From Thermoanaerobacterium xylanolyticum LX-11 (GTDB lineage: Bacteria; Bacillota; Thermoanaerobacteria; Thermoanaerobacterales; Thermoanaerobacteraceae), in the NCBI RefSeq assembly GCF_000189775.2, contig NC_015555.1, positions 569,001-633,000 on the forward strand: a stretch of DNA of 64,000 nucleotides. Direction: 5' to 3'. The stretch's first letter is position 1. Every line of letters starts with the position of its first letter. Made by a program: the position numbers and the translations under genes. Below, in pieces: positions 44,631 through 53,628 of the stretch. The notes beneath the pieces were generated by a model that worked only from the letters and a program-made list of their open reading frames with translations, searched no databases and had not been told where the DNA came from.

Positions 44631-46538
44631 GTGCCAAAGCCTTTAAATGAAAACGCAAGATACATGGCAGGACTTGACGGACTCCGTGCTTTAGCTGTGC
44701 TTGCTGTCATTGGATATCATCTTAATCTGACTTTTTTGCAGGGTGGTTTTTTTGGCGTCAGCATATTTTTTGTGTTATCAGGATACTTGATTACAAATAT
44801 AATTGCATCGGAGTGGGAGAAAAACAATAAAGTTGATTTAAAAAATTTTTGGAAGCGCAGAATGTTGAGGCTATTTCCAGCTCTTTTTATTATGGTAATT
44901 GTAGTCGCTTCTTATGTTACGCTTTTCGATGCTTCAAGGCTTTCATCTATTAAAGGTGATGCCATAACAAGTTTGCTTTATGTCAACAATTGGTGGCTGA
45001 TATTCCATAAAGTATCTTACTTTGCTAAGTTTGGACCACAATCGACGTTTGGCAATCTATGGTCACTGGCTGTTGAAGGACAGTTTTACCTCATTTGGCC
45101 GTTAGCATTGATTGCGGCATTTAAGTATATAAAGAAGAAAAAGTATATCTTTATTATCACTTTGCTGCTTTCTGTACTTTCTGCTTTAGTAATGGGCGTA
45201 ATGTACACACCAGGCATGGATCCCAGCCGTGTATATTATGGCACTGATACCAGGGCTTTTGGGCTTCTTTTAGGATCGGCTTTAGCATTGATTCTTCCCA
45301 GCAATAAATTTTCCAGCAATGAAGCTAAAAGAAAAGTATTGATTTATGATGTGATTGGATTTTTGGCAATAGCTTTGATTTTTGCTATGCTTATGTACGT
45401 CAATCAATACGATTCTTTTGTATATAGAGGTGGCATGTATTTGCTATCTGCAATAACTGCTGTGGTGGTAGCTGTGTCAGCACATCCTAAAAGCTTTTTA
45501 GGGAAAATATTAGGATGCGCTCCATTAAGATGGTTGGGAGCAAGGTCGTACGGAGTATATCTTTGGTACTTTCCAGTGCTTATTTTGACGACACCGCCTG
45601 TAGATACAAAAGGCTTAAATCCTATTCGGGCGCTGCTACAGGTATTTATGATTATCGCTATTTCTGCTTTGTCATGGAAATACGTAGAGGATCCAATAAG
45701 ACATGGCGCACTTAAAAAAATCATAAACGACTTAAAATCATTAAGATTTAAAAAAGGGAAAATATTACCTACACTTAAAACATCTGCTTTAGTTTCATTA
45801 TCCGTATGTTTAATGGGCATTTTTATTGCCGGTATGAGTGGAATCATACCGGCCAACGCATCAGTTTCGTTAAATTCAGGTTCTGCAAATGGTGCTTCAG
45901 ATTCACCATCTTATATAGAAAGCAGTAGCAATATAGGCAGTGATGTGCATGACTACAATGATAATCTGCCAGATAATAGGAGAGATGTTAAGTACTATCC
46001 GTATAAAGGCGGAAATCCCAGCTCAGCGGCATCAAATAACAGTGATTCTATAATTAGCCCTGTACAGGATGGAAAGGGTATAACCATAATAGGCGATTCG
46101 ATATTGATAGATACAAAGCCTTACTTGGAAGAGATGCTGCCGGGAATCACGATTGATGGCAAAGTAGGAAGACAAATGTATCAAGCAAAAGATGTCGTGA
46201 AAAACCTCAAAGCGAAAGGAAAAATAGACACATTGATAGTTGAGTTGGGGACAAATGGGCCTTTCACTGAAGACCAGCTTTTATCGTTTTTAAAGAGCGC
46301 AGAGCCTGTAAAACGCGTAATATTGGTAAATGTCCGCGTCCCACGCCCTTGGGAAAGCATCGTCAATGAGACGTTGTCAAAAGTGTCTTCAGAATATCCA
46401 CACACTACTTTAATTGATTGGTATAAAGCCAGCTATGGACATGATTCATTCTTTTCACCTGATGCGGTTCACTTAGAGCCCAGTGGTGCGAAGTATTTTG
46501 CTTCACTTATAGCAAATGAGGTAAAAGAAGACAACTAA
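44631..46538 (+). CDS. OatA-like membrane acyltransferase with SGNH domain
   Basis: 635 aa. The N-terminal acyltransferase-3 membrane domain (about ten TM, residues 10-405) has GLDGLRALAVLAVIGYHL with its catalytic His, FFVLSGYLIT and RRMLRLFPALF. A Ser/Asn-rich linker (about 410-475) leads to an extracellular SGNH hydrolase-like domain with block I IIGDSILID, and DAVHLEPSGA at the end. This is the OatA arrangement for O-acetylating peptidoglycan. GTG 44631 follows aggagggg. Expected to raise lysozyme resistance. Confidence 0.9.
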   Translation: MPKPLNENARYMAGLDGLRALAVLAVIGYHLNLTFLQGGFFGVSIFFVLSGYLITNIIASEWEKNNKVDLKNFWKRRMLRLFPALFIMVIVVASYVTLFDASRLSSIKGDAITSLLYVNNWWLIFHKVSYFAKFGPQSTFGNLWSLAVEGQFYLIWPLALIAAFKYIKKKKYIFIITLLLSVLSALVMGVMYTPGMDPSRVYYGTDTRAFGLLLGSALALILPSNKFSSNEAKRKVLIYDVIGFLAIALIFAMLMYVNQYDSFVYRGGMYLLSAITAVVVAVSAHPKSFLGKILGCAPLRWLGARSYGVYLWYFPVLILTTPPVDTKGLNPIRALLQVFMIIAISALSWKYVEDPIRHGALKKIINDLKSLRFKKGKILPTLKTSALVSLSVCLMGIFIAGMSGIIPANASVSLNSGSANGASDSPSYIESSSNIGSDVHDYNDNLPDNRRDVKYYPYKGGNPSSAASNNSDSIISPVQDGKGITIIGDSILIDTKPYLEEMLPGITIDGKVGRQMYQAKDVVKNLKAKGKIDTLIVELGTNGPFTEDQLLSFLKSAEPVKRVILVNVRVPRPWESIVNETLSKVSSEYPHTTLIDWYKASYGHDSFFSPDAVHLEPSGAKYFASLIANEVKEDN

Positions 46539-46546
46539 AAATGATG

Positions 46547-46570
46547 TAAAAAGGCTGCATTTTGCAGCCT
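46547..46570 (-). terminator. Terminator of the amino acid permease gene (minus strand)
   Basis: Perfect 8-bp stem AGGCTGCA/TGCAGCCT (46552-46559, 46563-46570) with a 3-base loop; five A at 46547-46551 give the T-run on the minus strand. It also lies just after the + strand acyltransferase gene. Confidence 0.82.
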
Positions 46571-46574
46571 GTAA

Positions 46575-47927
46575 TTATTCTAAGACTTTTCGAATCTCGT
46601 TTAGCTTTGAGCTATTTTTGTACTTCATGTATATATAGAAGGGTATGCCGCACATAAGCATTATAAATCCGTACATGACAGTCTCGGCTCCAGAGCCGTA
46701 TATTGTCCACATGGCGTATGCAAAGCCTAAAAGCGGAACAATCGAATTCTTTATAAAGCCTAATACGCTGACGTTTTTGTCTCTTTTTATAAGAAGTATC
46801 ATTTCAGATGCGGCTGTAAAAGCGTACACGGGCAAGAAAGATAAAGTTGCCAACAGTATTATAAAATTAAACGCGGAAACCAGAGATTTTGTGTAATTCA
46901 TCAGCAACAAAAGATTTACAAGTACCGATCCTATAATCAATGATACGTGAGGAGTCTTGTACTTAGGATGTACTTTTGAAAAAACTTCTGGAAACAGGCC
47001 ATCTTTCCCTGCCGCATAAGCCACACGAGCTGTAGATAAAAGCCATCCAACGGTTGTGCCAAGCACACTTACGACAGAGCCTACAATTATGACATTCGCA
47101 ATGTTTTTCCCTAAGAACTGTTTGAGGATGTCTGCTATTGGAGAAGCACTTTTCGCAAGCTGGCTTTGCGGTATTGCACCCATTGCCGAGAGGTTTATGG
47201 CTAAGTACATTACTACCGCGATCAAAATTCCGAATATGGTGCTTAACTTTACGTTTTTTTCAGGGTTTTTGATTTCTTCAGCAGTAATTGAGGCTGTTTC
47301 AAGTCCTATAAATGCCCATAGTGTTGAAGTAGCTGCTGCAGACAAAGTATTCATGCCTTTTCCTGCAGGAAATAATGGCATCACATTGCTTGACTTGAAA
47401 TGTACTGCTGATACGATTATGAAGAACAAAAAAAGACATACTTCAAAAACAGTTATAGTTGTTTGAGTTGAGCCAGCTCTTTTTACACCTATAATGTTAA
47501 TTATTGTAAAAATCCATAATATAGCACTAGTGTATATAAAAGCGGCTAAATGACTTTGTGATAAAATCGGGAATAAGGCGCTTGAGTAACTGGCAACTGC
47601 GATAACGACGGCAGCGTTTCCGATCCATGAACCATTCCAGTATAACCACGCATTGATGAAACCTATAAAGTCTCCAAAAGCTAATTTTGAGTATTCATAC
47701 GGGCCACCAGCTTTTGGAATTCTTGAACCTAAATTTGCAAATGACAATGCCAGCAATATTGATCCAATGCCTGTAACAAGCCATGCCAGTATTGTTGCGC
47801 CGGGACCTGATTTAGATGCAAGTGTAGCAGGAAGCATGAATATGCCGGAACCCATCATGTTACCTGTTACAAGTGCTGTGGCGATAAATAGGCCAATGTC
47901 TTTTTTAAGCTTTTGTGTTTTGTCCAT
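46575..47927 (-). CDS. APC-family amino acid permease/antiporter
   Basis: 450 aa, about twelve hydrophobic segments. TM1 has the APC signature GNMMGSGIFMLPATLA and the segment GGPYEYSKLAFGDFIGF follows, resembling the AdiC/CadB/YjeH-type antiporters. TTG 47936 is in frame, but gaaagga is better placed for ATG 47927. Monocistronic. Substrate unknown. Confidence 0.87.
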   Translation of the reverse strand: MDKTQKLKKDIGLFIATALVTGNMMGSGIFMLPATLASKSGPGATILAWLVTGIGSILLALSFANLGSRIPKAGGPYEYSKLAFGDFIGFINAWLYWNGSWIGNAAVVIAVASYSSALFPILSQSHLAAFIYTSAILWIFTIINIIGVKRAGSTQTTITVFEVCLFLFFIIVSAVHFKSSNVMPLFPAGKGMNTLSAAATSTLWAFIGLETASITAEEIKNPEKNVKLSTIFGILIAVVMYLAINLSAMGAIPQSQLAKSASPIADILKQFLGKNIANVIIVGSVVSVLGTTVGWLLSTARVAYAAGKDGLFPEVFSKVHPKYKTPHVSLIIGSVLVNLLLLMNYTKSLVSAFNFIILLATLSFLPVYAFTAASEMILLIKRDKNVSVLGFIKNSIVPLLGFAYAMWTIYGSGAETVMYGFIMLMCGIPFYIYMKYKNSSKLNEIRKVLE

Positions 47928-48022
47928 ATAGTACAATTCCTTTCTATAAGTTTTTGAAATAGCATAATTAAATTAGCACAGGAAAGTGAAAAAGTCAATG
48001 AATAATTTTGCAAAAATGATAT

Positions 48023-48060
48023 AAAAAATGCAGGATATAAAATCGAGCTTTATAACCCGC
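48023..48060 (-). terminator. Terminator of metA
   Basis: On the minus strand an 11-position stem (48060-48050 with 48040-48030; one G-U, one mismatch) is followed by six T (48028-48023). Confidence 0.7.
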
Positions 48061-48071
48061 ATAAATAATAT

Positions 48072-48989
48072 TTATTCAATTGAATTCACATCGTATGGTG
48101 TTTTTTGGTATACATAGTAATTTAACCAGTTAGAAAACAATAGATTTGCATGACTTCTCCATTTCACAATTGGCTCATTATTAGGGTCATCTCCTGGGAA
48201 ATAGTTTTTTGGTATTTTTATAGGAATGCCTTTTTTTAAATCCCTTTCGTATTCGGATTTTAGCGTCAAAGGATCATATTCAGAGTGACCTGTCACAAAT
48301 ATCTGTCTGCCTGATTTTGAAGCTACTATGTATACGCCTGCTTCGTCGGATTCAGAAAGTATTTCAAGGTCATCTACAAGCTCTATATCTTCTTTTCTGA
48401 CTTCCGTATATCTTGAATGGGGTGCATAAAATTCGTCGTCAAATCCCCTTAATAAGTCGACATTTTTCTTAGATACTCTATGCAAAAATACGCCAAACAT
48501 TTTCTCTTTCAGAGGATATTTAGGAATGCCATAGTGATAATATAGACCTGCTTGAGCACCCCAGCAAATATGAAAAGTGGAAAATACATTGTGCTTGCTC
48601 CATTCCATTATTTCTTCAAGCTCATGCCAATAATCAACATCTGAAAAGTCCAAAGTTTCCACTGGTGCTCCGGTTATTATGAGACCGTCAAATTTTTCAT
48701 GTTTTACGTCATCAAATGTTTTGTAAAAAGCTTCTAAATACTCTGGCGCAGTGTTTTTAGATTTGTGTGATGCTGCATAGAGAAATTTTAGATCAATTTG
48801 CAGTGGATTGTTGCTAAGTAGCCTTAATAGCTGTGTTTCTGTCACACTTTTTGTAGGCATCAAGTTTAAGATGGCGATCTTAAGAGGGCGAATATCTTGA
48901 TGAATTGCCCTTTCTTCAGCCATTACGAATATATTTTCTTTAGCTAAAATATCGATGGCAGGTAGACCATTTGGTATATTGATGGGCAT
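48072..48989 (-). CDS. metAA: Homoserine O-acetyltransferase (MetA family)
   Basis: 305 aa, class-I-glutamine-amidotransferase-like fold, first committed step of methionine synthesis. The catalytic Cys is residue 142 in HICWGAQAG, with the His/Glu pair in GHSEYD. Residue 111 is Glu (GAPVETLDF); published work on MetA shows that Glu here selects acetyl-CoA and Gly succinyl-CoA, so this is an acetyltransferase although it belongs to the 'homoserine succinyltransferase' family. ATG 48989 ([11 protein letters not shown]) is the family start; the longer reading would run into the leader. Controlled by a SAM-I riboswitch. Confidence 0.94.
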   Translation of the reverse strand: MPINIPNGLPAIDILAKENIFVMAEERAIHQDIRPLKIAILNLMPTKSVTETQLLRLLSNNPLQIDLKFLYAASHKSKNTAPEYLEAFYKTFDDVKHEKFDGLIITGAPVETLDFSDVDYWHELEEIMEWSKHNVFSTFHICWGAQAGLYYHYGIPKYPLKEKMFGVFLHRVSKKNVDLLRGFDDEFYAPHSRYTEVRKEDIELVDDLEILSESDEAGVYIVASKSGRQIFVTGHSEYDPLTLKSEYERDLKKGIPIKIPKNYFPGDDPNNEPIVKWRSHANLLFSNWLNYYVYQKTPYDVNSIE

Positions 48990-49007
48990 TTGCAAACCTC
49001 CTTCAAT

Positions 49008-49160
49008 GTAAAAAATAAAACACCTCAGAGATGAGGCGTAGATAATCACATCTACTCATCTCCCAAAGCTATAAGCTTTGCAGGAATTAGCACCATTTTC
49101 ATAAAATATGACGGTTGCCGGGTTTCACAGGGCCAGTCCCTCCACCACTCTTGATGAGTT
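49008..49160 (-). promoter_or_regulatory. SAM-I (S-box) riboswitch with terminator
   Basis: Read on the minus strand from about 49160: ctcatcaagagtggtgg, agggactggccctgtgaaac, ccggcaacc, ggtgctaattcctgc and gggagatgag, the S-box core in order (aptamer about 49158-49055). The terminator CGCCTCA-TCTC-TGAGGTG plus a T-rich run (about 49039-49008) follows, and the gatgag of P1 can pair with it alternatively. With SAM bound, metA transcription stops. The rest of the 359-bp gap (49161-49348) is the AT-rich divergent promoter region, with no further feature seen. Confidence 0.95.
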
Positions 49161-49348
49161 TTGATTTACGATATTAAATTGTTAAAATAATTATATATTT
49201 ATTGAAGTTTGATGTCAATAATATGAAGGACACTTTTCGCTAATTCTTATATTGACAATTGTTTGTTTATGAATAGCTTAAAATAATCCAATTTGTGGCT
49301 TTTATTTAGTATGTTTTGCAATTATAATTGAATTTAGAGGTGAAAGAA

Positions 49349-50506
49349 ATGTATGATGTAATTATTGTTGGTGGAGGACCTGCAGGATCTACATTAGGAA
49401 GAAAGCTGTCTAAAGAAGGATATAAGGTATTGTTGATAGAAAAGCATGTTTTTCCGAGGTACAAAGCCTGCGGTGGCGGAATAACTAAAAGGTGTTACAA
49501 ATTATTAGATATTGATATAAGCCAATGCGTAGAAGATATTACAAATGAAATCATTTTTAGATTTCCTAATGATAGAACAATAGCTTTGCAGACTGGTGAG
49601 CCCATAATATACCAAGTAGATAGGACTAAATTTGATAAATATTTAATAGATAAAGCAGCTTATCATGGGTGTGAAATATATGATGGTGAATTATTTTATG
49701 ACTTTTATCAGCATGATAAGGGACTTGTCGTTGTGACAGACAGGGGTGAATATGAGACAAAGGTTTTAGTAGGTGCAGATGGAATAAACAGCAATGTGGC
49801 ACATAAAGCAAACTTAATAAATGGCAAAAAAGGCATAGCACTTGAAGGTGAAGTATACGTGGATAATAGCTTAATCGATGGATTAAAAGGGAAAGTTGTG
49901 GTAGATTTCAATGCAATAAGATATGGGTATGGATGGGTATTCCCCAAAGGTGACAGATTGTCTATTGGTGTCGGGACTTTTTTAAACAAAGTTTCAGACA
50001 TAAAAGAAATGCTATCTAAAATGATAGAGGAAAATGTGGACGGAAATATAAAAGACTGCAAAATTTACGGGCATCAGTTGTCGTTTCCTGATGGGAGCGA
50101 TGGTGTATTTAACAACGATAAAATAATATTGATTGGAGATGCTACAAGGCTTGCTGATCCATTTACAGGCGAAGGAATATACAATGCTTTGCTTACTGCA
50201 GACATATCATTTGATGTTCTAAAAAAGCATTTCAGTGGAGAATGTGGATTGGATGAATACACTATTAGACTCAATAGAGAAGTTGTGCCAGATGTTGGTT
50301 GGGCATATAGATTAGCGCAATTTACTTACAATAACATGGATTTCATAGAAAAATCAGTAAGATATTTTCCTAATGTGCTATCATACTTTGTAGATATAAT
50401 GATGGGTGATAATACATATAAGAATTTTAAATTAAAAGTTCCAATGTATTCACTGCGGGTAATGACTTCTAAGACGAAAATTAAAGTAGAAAAAAACGTG
50501 TCATGA
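49349..50506 (+). CDS. Geranylgeranyl reductase-family FAD oxidoreductase
   Basis: 385 aa flavoprotein. FAD-binding DVIIVGGGPAGSTLGRKLS at the N-terminus, the FPRYKACGGGIT motif near residue 40, substrate-pocket YGYGWVFPKGD and the second FAD motif ILIGDATRLADPFTGEGIYNAL. These are the marks of the GGR family, which saturates isoprenoid double bonds; quinone or lipid modification is likely here. ATG 49349 follows gaggtga. It is divergent from metA. Confidence 0.85.
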   Translation: MYDVIIVGGGPAGSTLGRKLSKEGYKVLLIEKHVFPRYKACGGGITKRCYKLLDIDISQCVEDITNEIIFRFPNDRTIALQTGEPIIYQVDRTKFDKYLIDKAAYHGCEIYDGELFYDFYQHDKGLVVVTDRGEYETKVLVGADGINSNVAHKANLINGKKGIALEGEVYVDNSLIDGLKGKVVVDFNAIRYGYGWVFPKGDRLSIGVGTFLNKVSDIKEMLSKMIEENVDGNIKDCKIYGHQLSFPDGSDGVFNNDKIILIGDATRLADPFTGEGIYNALLTADISFDVLKKHFSGECGLDEYTIRLNREVVPDVGWAYRLAQFTYNNMDFIEKSVRYFPNVLSYFVDIMMGDNTYKNFKLKVPMYSLRVMTSKTKIKVEKNVS

Positions 50507-50551
50507 AGTAATTGACTTTAAACTGTAGTTAAATTAAACTATTTATAGGTG

Positions 50552-50568
50552 ATACCCCTTATGAGTAT
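50552..50568. promoter_or_regulatory. Possible CsoR-like operator
   Basis: ATACCCCTTATGAGTAT upstream of the CopZ-like gene has the pseudo-palindromic TACCC(C)-TAT-GxGTA form of CsoR copper-repressor sites. This is a by-eye match with imperfect symmetry. Confidence 0.35.
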
Positions 50569-50587
50569 ATGAAAGGAGAATTTAAAT

Positions 50588-50812
50588 ATGGGTTTGTTTG
50601 GTTCAAAAGGTGAGACTACAACGATTGATGTGAGAGGCATGTCATGCAACCATTGCAAAATGACTGTAGAGAAAGCATTAAAAGGTCTTGATGGAGTGTC
50701 AAAAGCGACAGTAGACTTGGATAAGGCCAATGCAACTGTAACATACGATCCTAAAAAAGTTACTATAGATGACATGAAAAAAGCGATTATTGACGCAGGA
50801 TATGAAGCTTAA
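50588..50812 (+). CDS. CopZ-like HMA-domain metal chaperone
   Basis: 74 aa, a single HMA domain. The metal-binding motif is MSCNHC (residues 18-23), with the family ending DDMKKAIIDAGYEA. Carries Cu(I) or another soft metal in the cytoplasm. No copper ATPase is adjacent; the two P-type ATPases at 18.6-24 kb lack CxxC domains, so a link is speculative. SD gaaaggag precedes ATG 50588. Confidence 0.88.
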   Translation: MGLFGSKGETTTIDVRGMSCNHCKMTVEKALKGLDGVSKATVDLDKANATVTYDPKKVTIDDMKKAIIDAGYEA

Positions 50813-50829
50813 TATTTTTATTTATGCTT

Positions 50830-50852
50830 AACCGCTAATGCGGTTATTTTTT
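50830..50852 (+). terminator. Terminator after the CopZ-like gene
   Basis: Stem AACCGC/GCGGTT (50830-50835, 50840-50845) with a TAAT loop, then A and six T. Confidence 0.9.
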
Positions 50853-50962
50853 ATATTTAATGTATAATAAGTTTAAAAATGTTATTTACAAAAGGCTTTT
50901 TTTGCTATATAATTATTACATAAAATCCAATCGGAATAGTATAATTTAAAGGAGAGGATATA

Positions 50963-51895
50963 ATGGCAAAGATTGCAAAAAACCTTACGGATTTAATAGG
51001 CAATACGCCGCTATTGGAATTATCAAACTACAATAAAGAAAATAATCTTGAAGCAAGGCTTATAGCAAAATTAGAGTACTTTAATCCATTAAGCAGCGTA
51101 AAGGACAGAATCGGATATGCTATGATTAAAGATGCAGAAGAAAAGGGGCTTATAAACAAAGACACTGTTATTATTGAGCCAACCAGTGGCAATACAGGAA
51201 TAGCGCTGGCTTTTGTTGCAGCGGCTAAGAAATACAGATTAATATTGACTATGCCTGAGACTATGAGCATTGAAAGAAGAAATTTGCTTAAAGCGCTTGG
51301 TGCTGAAATAGTTTTGACTCCAGGGGCGGAAGGCATGTCTGGAGCTGTAAAAAAGGCTGAGGAGCTGGCAAAGCAGTACGGAAATGCATTTATACCGCAA
51401 CAGTTCAAAAACCCTGTCAATCCAGAAATACATAGAAAGACAACAGCAGAAGAAATATGGAGAGACACTGATGGCAATGTGGATATATTTGTTGCAGGCA
51501 TTGGCACAGGTGGGACAATTACAGGCGTTGGTGAGGTTTTAAAATCAAGGAAACCTGATGTAAAGATTGTAGCAGTTGAGCCTGCTGATTCTCCAGTTCT
51601 ATCTGGTGGAAGACCTGGTCCACATAAGATACAAGGTATAGGCGCGGGATTTGTACCTGATGTCTTGAATAGAGAAATCATTGATGAGATATACCAGGTT
51701 AAGAATAATGAGGCATTTGAGACGTCAAGAGCATTGGCAAAATCTGAAGGATTATTAGTTGGAATATCATCAGGTGCAGCCGCATTTGCAGCGACTCAGA
51801 TTGCAAAGAGGCCAGAAAATAAAGGCAAGACGATAGTCGTATTGCTTCCCGATACAGGTGAAAGATACCTGTCAACAACACTGTATCAAGATTAA
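50963..51895 (+). CDS. cysK: Cysteine synthase A
   Basis: 310 aa PLP enzyme making cysteine from O-acetylserine and sulfide. PLP Lys in [11 protein letters not shown] (about residue 44), the substrate loop [11 protein letters not shown], the phosphate loop GTGGTITG and the C-terminal [12 protein letters not shown] aaaggagagg before ATG 50963. Immediately upstream of the fluoride island but itself ahead of the first riboswitch. Confidence 0.95.
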   Translation: MAKIAKNLTDLIGNTPLLELSNYNKENNLEARLIAKLEYFNPLSSVKDRIGYAMIKDAEEKGLINKDTVIIEPTSGNTGIALAFVAAAKKYRLILTMPETMSIERRNLLKALGAEIVLTPGAEGMSGAVKKAEELAKQYGNAFIPQQFKNPVNPEIHRKTTAEEIWRDTDGNVDIFVAGIGTGGTITGVGEVLKSRKPDVKIVAVEPADSPVLSGGRPGPHKIQGIGAGFVPDVLNREIIDEIYQVKNNEAFETSRALAKSEGLLVGISSGAAAFAATQIAKRPENKGKTIVVLLPDTGERYLSTTLYQD

Positions 51896-51971
51896 TGAAA
51901 GGATAGTATATTGATCAAAAAAGTTCTTCCATATTGATGAATAAAATGATATAATATACTTGACAATAAAA

Positions 51972-52051
51972 GAAGAGGATGAAGCTCCCTCATTTAATTT
52001 GCTGAAAAGCTGATGGCTTCTACAAATAATGTAGATAGCTATCGGCTTTTT
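51972..52051 (+). promoter_or_regulatory. Fluoride riboswitch 1 (crcB type) with terminator
   Basis: Aptamer 51972-52023: GAGGATGAAGCTCCCTC stem, then the conserved gctgatggcttctac block. The aptamer's 3' strand also forms a long terminator stem with gtagatagctatcggct (52031-52047) followed by a T-run, so fluoride binding would prevent termination. It precedes the two MutS-like genes. Confidence 0.9.
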
Positions 52052-52092
52052 ATATTATTTTGCTACTTTAATTAGTTCAGGAGGTGTAACAA

Positions 52093-53628
52093 ATGGCGTT
52101 TCAAAGTATATTGTTTATAAATGCTGAAGATATTACAAACGTTGATTTATTAAATGAACCAGTATTTTTTAAAGATTTGAACATTGATCAAATAATAGAT
52201 GCAATAACATTCGGTAGAAACGAATATAACCTTAAACCGTTTTTTTATAAATCGCCTATTAACAAAGAAACAATCGTATATCGCCAAGAAATAATGAAAG
52301 AATTAGAAAACAATTCGCTTTTTATGTCTGTAAAATCTTTTTCTGAAAAATTTCAGCATATGAGGGAAGCTTTAAAAAAGATTGATAAGATTTATTATAA
52401 ATATCAAAAGGAAAGATGGTTTTTAGATGCAGTTAATTTATATGTTGATGCTGTAGTTTCTTTTGCTAATGATTTAACACATATAGATTTAAATTCTACT
52501 GGCTTTATTGCATTTCGAGAATACATTTTAAATTATGTTAATAGTAATTCTTTTGTATCTTTGAATGAAGCGACAAAAAAACTTGAAGAGGACTTATCAT
52601 CTGTAAAGTACAGCATACTCATAAGAGGAAACAGTATAAAAGTAAGCAAATACGAATCAGAGATAAATTATAGTAACATTGTGGAAGAAACCTTTAAAAA
52701 GTTTAAAGAAGGAGAGGTAAAAGATTATAGGAAGAAGTTTTCAGAGTACGATGATATGAATCACGTGGAAGCAAAAATTTTAGATTTGGTAGCCCAACTT
52801 TATAAAAAAATATTTGAGGAGCTTGATGATTACTGCATTAAAAATAGCCATTTTATAGATGATAAAATCGGTACATTTGAACGTGAGGTACAGTTTTACA
52901 TGTCATATTTGGAATTTATTTCAAAGTTTAAAGATGTAGGATTGAAATTTTGTTATCCACAGGTTGAAAGCCAATCAAAAGAAGTTTTTGACTATGGGTG
53001 CTTTGATTTGGCATTAGCTAATAAACTTATTTCTAATAAATCGACAGTCGTCACAAACGATTTTTACTTAAGTGGCAATGAGAGAATCTTTGTTGTATCT
53101 GGGCCTAATCAAGGTGGTAAAACGACATTTGCCAGGACATTTGGACAAGTTCATTATCTTGCCAGCATTGGATGCCCTGTTCCAGGATATAAAGCGCGGC
53201 TATTTTTATATGACAATATCTTTACACACTTTGAAAGAGAAGAAAATGTAAATGAACTCCACGGAAAATTAGAAGATGAATTGATTAGGATTTATGATAT
53301 TCTCTCAAAAGCTACGTCAGATAGCATTGTTATACTGAATGAAATATTTACTTCTACTACTCTGGAAGATGCTATTTTTCTCAGCAAAAAGGTAATGGAT
53401 AGAATTATAGATCTGGATTTGCTTTGTGTTTGGGTTACATTTATAGATGAATTATCCACTTATAACGAAAAGACTGTAAGTGTAGTTAGTACGGTCGTAC
53501 CTGATAATCCATCGCTTAGAACCTATAAGGTTGTAAGAAAGCCTGCTGATGGTTTGTCTTATGCCATTACAATTGCGGAAAAATACAGACTTACCTATGA
53601 GCATATTAAGGAGCGTGTAAACAGATGA
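52093..53628 (+). CDS. MutS-like ATPase 1 of the fluoride island
   Basis: 511 aa. It lacks the MutS mismatch-reading N-domain and has a helical lever/clamp-like part (about 60-300) followed by the ABC-type MutS ATPase: Walker A GPNQGGKTT at 337-345 and a Walker B variant VILNEIFTSTT in which Asn416 stands where MutS has Asp, with the catalytic Glu417 kept. MutS-type genes are among those reported to follow fluoride riboswitches; their role in fluoride stress is unknown. Overlaps the second MutS-like gene by 4 bases, so the two may form a heterodimer. SD caggaggtg before ATG 52093. Confidence 0.85.
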   Translation: MAFQSILFINAEDITNVDLLNEPVFFKDLNIDQIIDAITFGRNEYNLKPFFYKSPINKETIVYRQEIMKELENNSLFMSVKSFSEKFQHMREALKKIDKIYYKYQKERWFLDAVNLYVDAVVSFANDLTHIDLNSTGFIAFREYILNYVNSNSFVSLNEATKKLEEDLSSVKYSILIRGNSIKVSKYESEINYSNIVEETFKKFKEGEVKDYRKKFSEYDDMNHVEAKILDLVAQLYKKIFEELDDYCIKNSHFIDDKIGTFEREVQFYMSYLEFISKFKDVGLKFCYPQVESQSKEVFDYGCFDLALANKLISNKSTVVTNDFYLSGNERIFVVSGPNQGGKTTFARTFGQVHYLASIGCPVPGYKARLFLYDNIFTHFEREENVNELHGKLEDELIRIYDILSKATSDSIVILNEIFTSTTLEDAIFLSKKVMDRIIDLDLLCVWVTFIDELSTYNEKTVSVVSTVVPDNPSLRTYKVVRKPADGLSYAITIAEKYRLTYEHIKERVNR

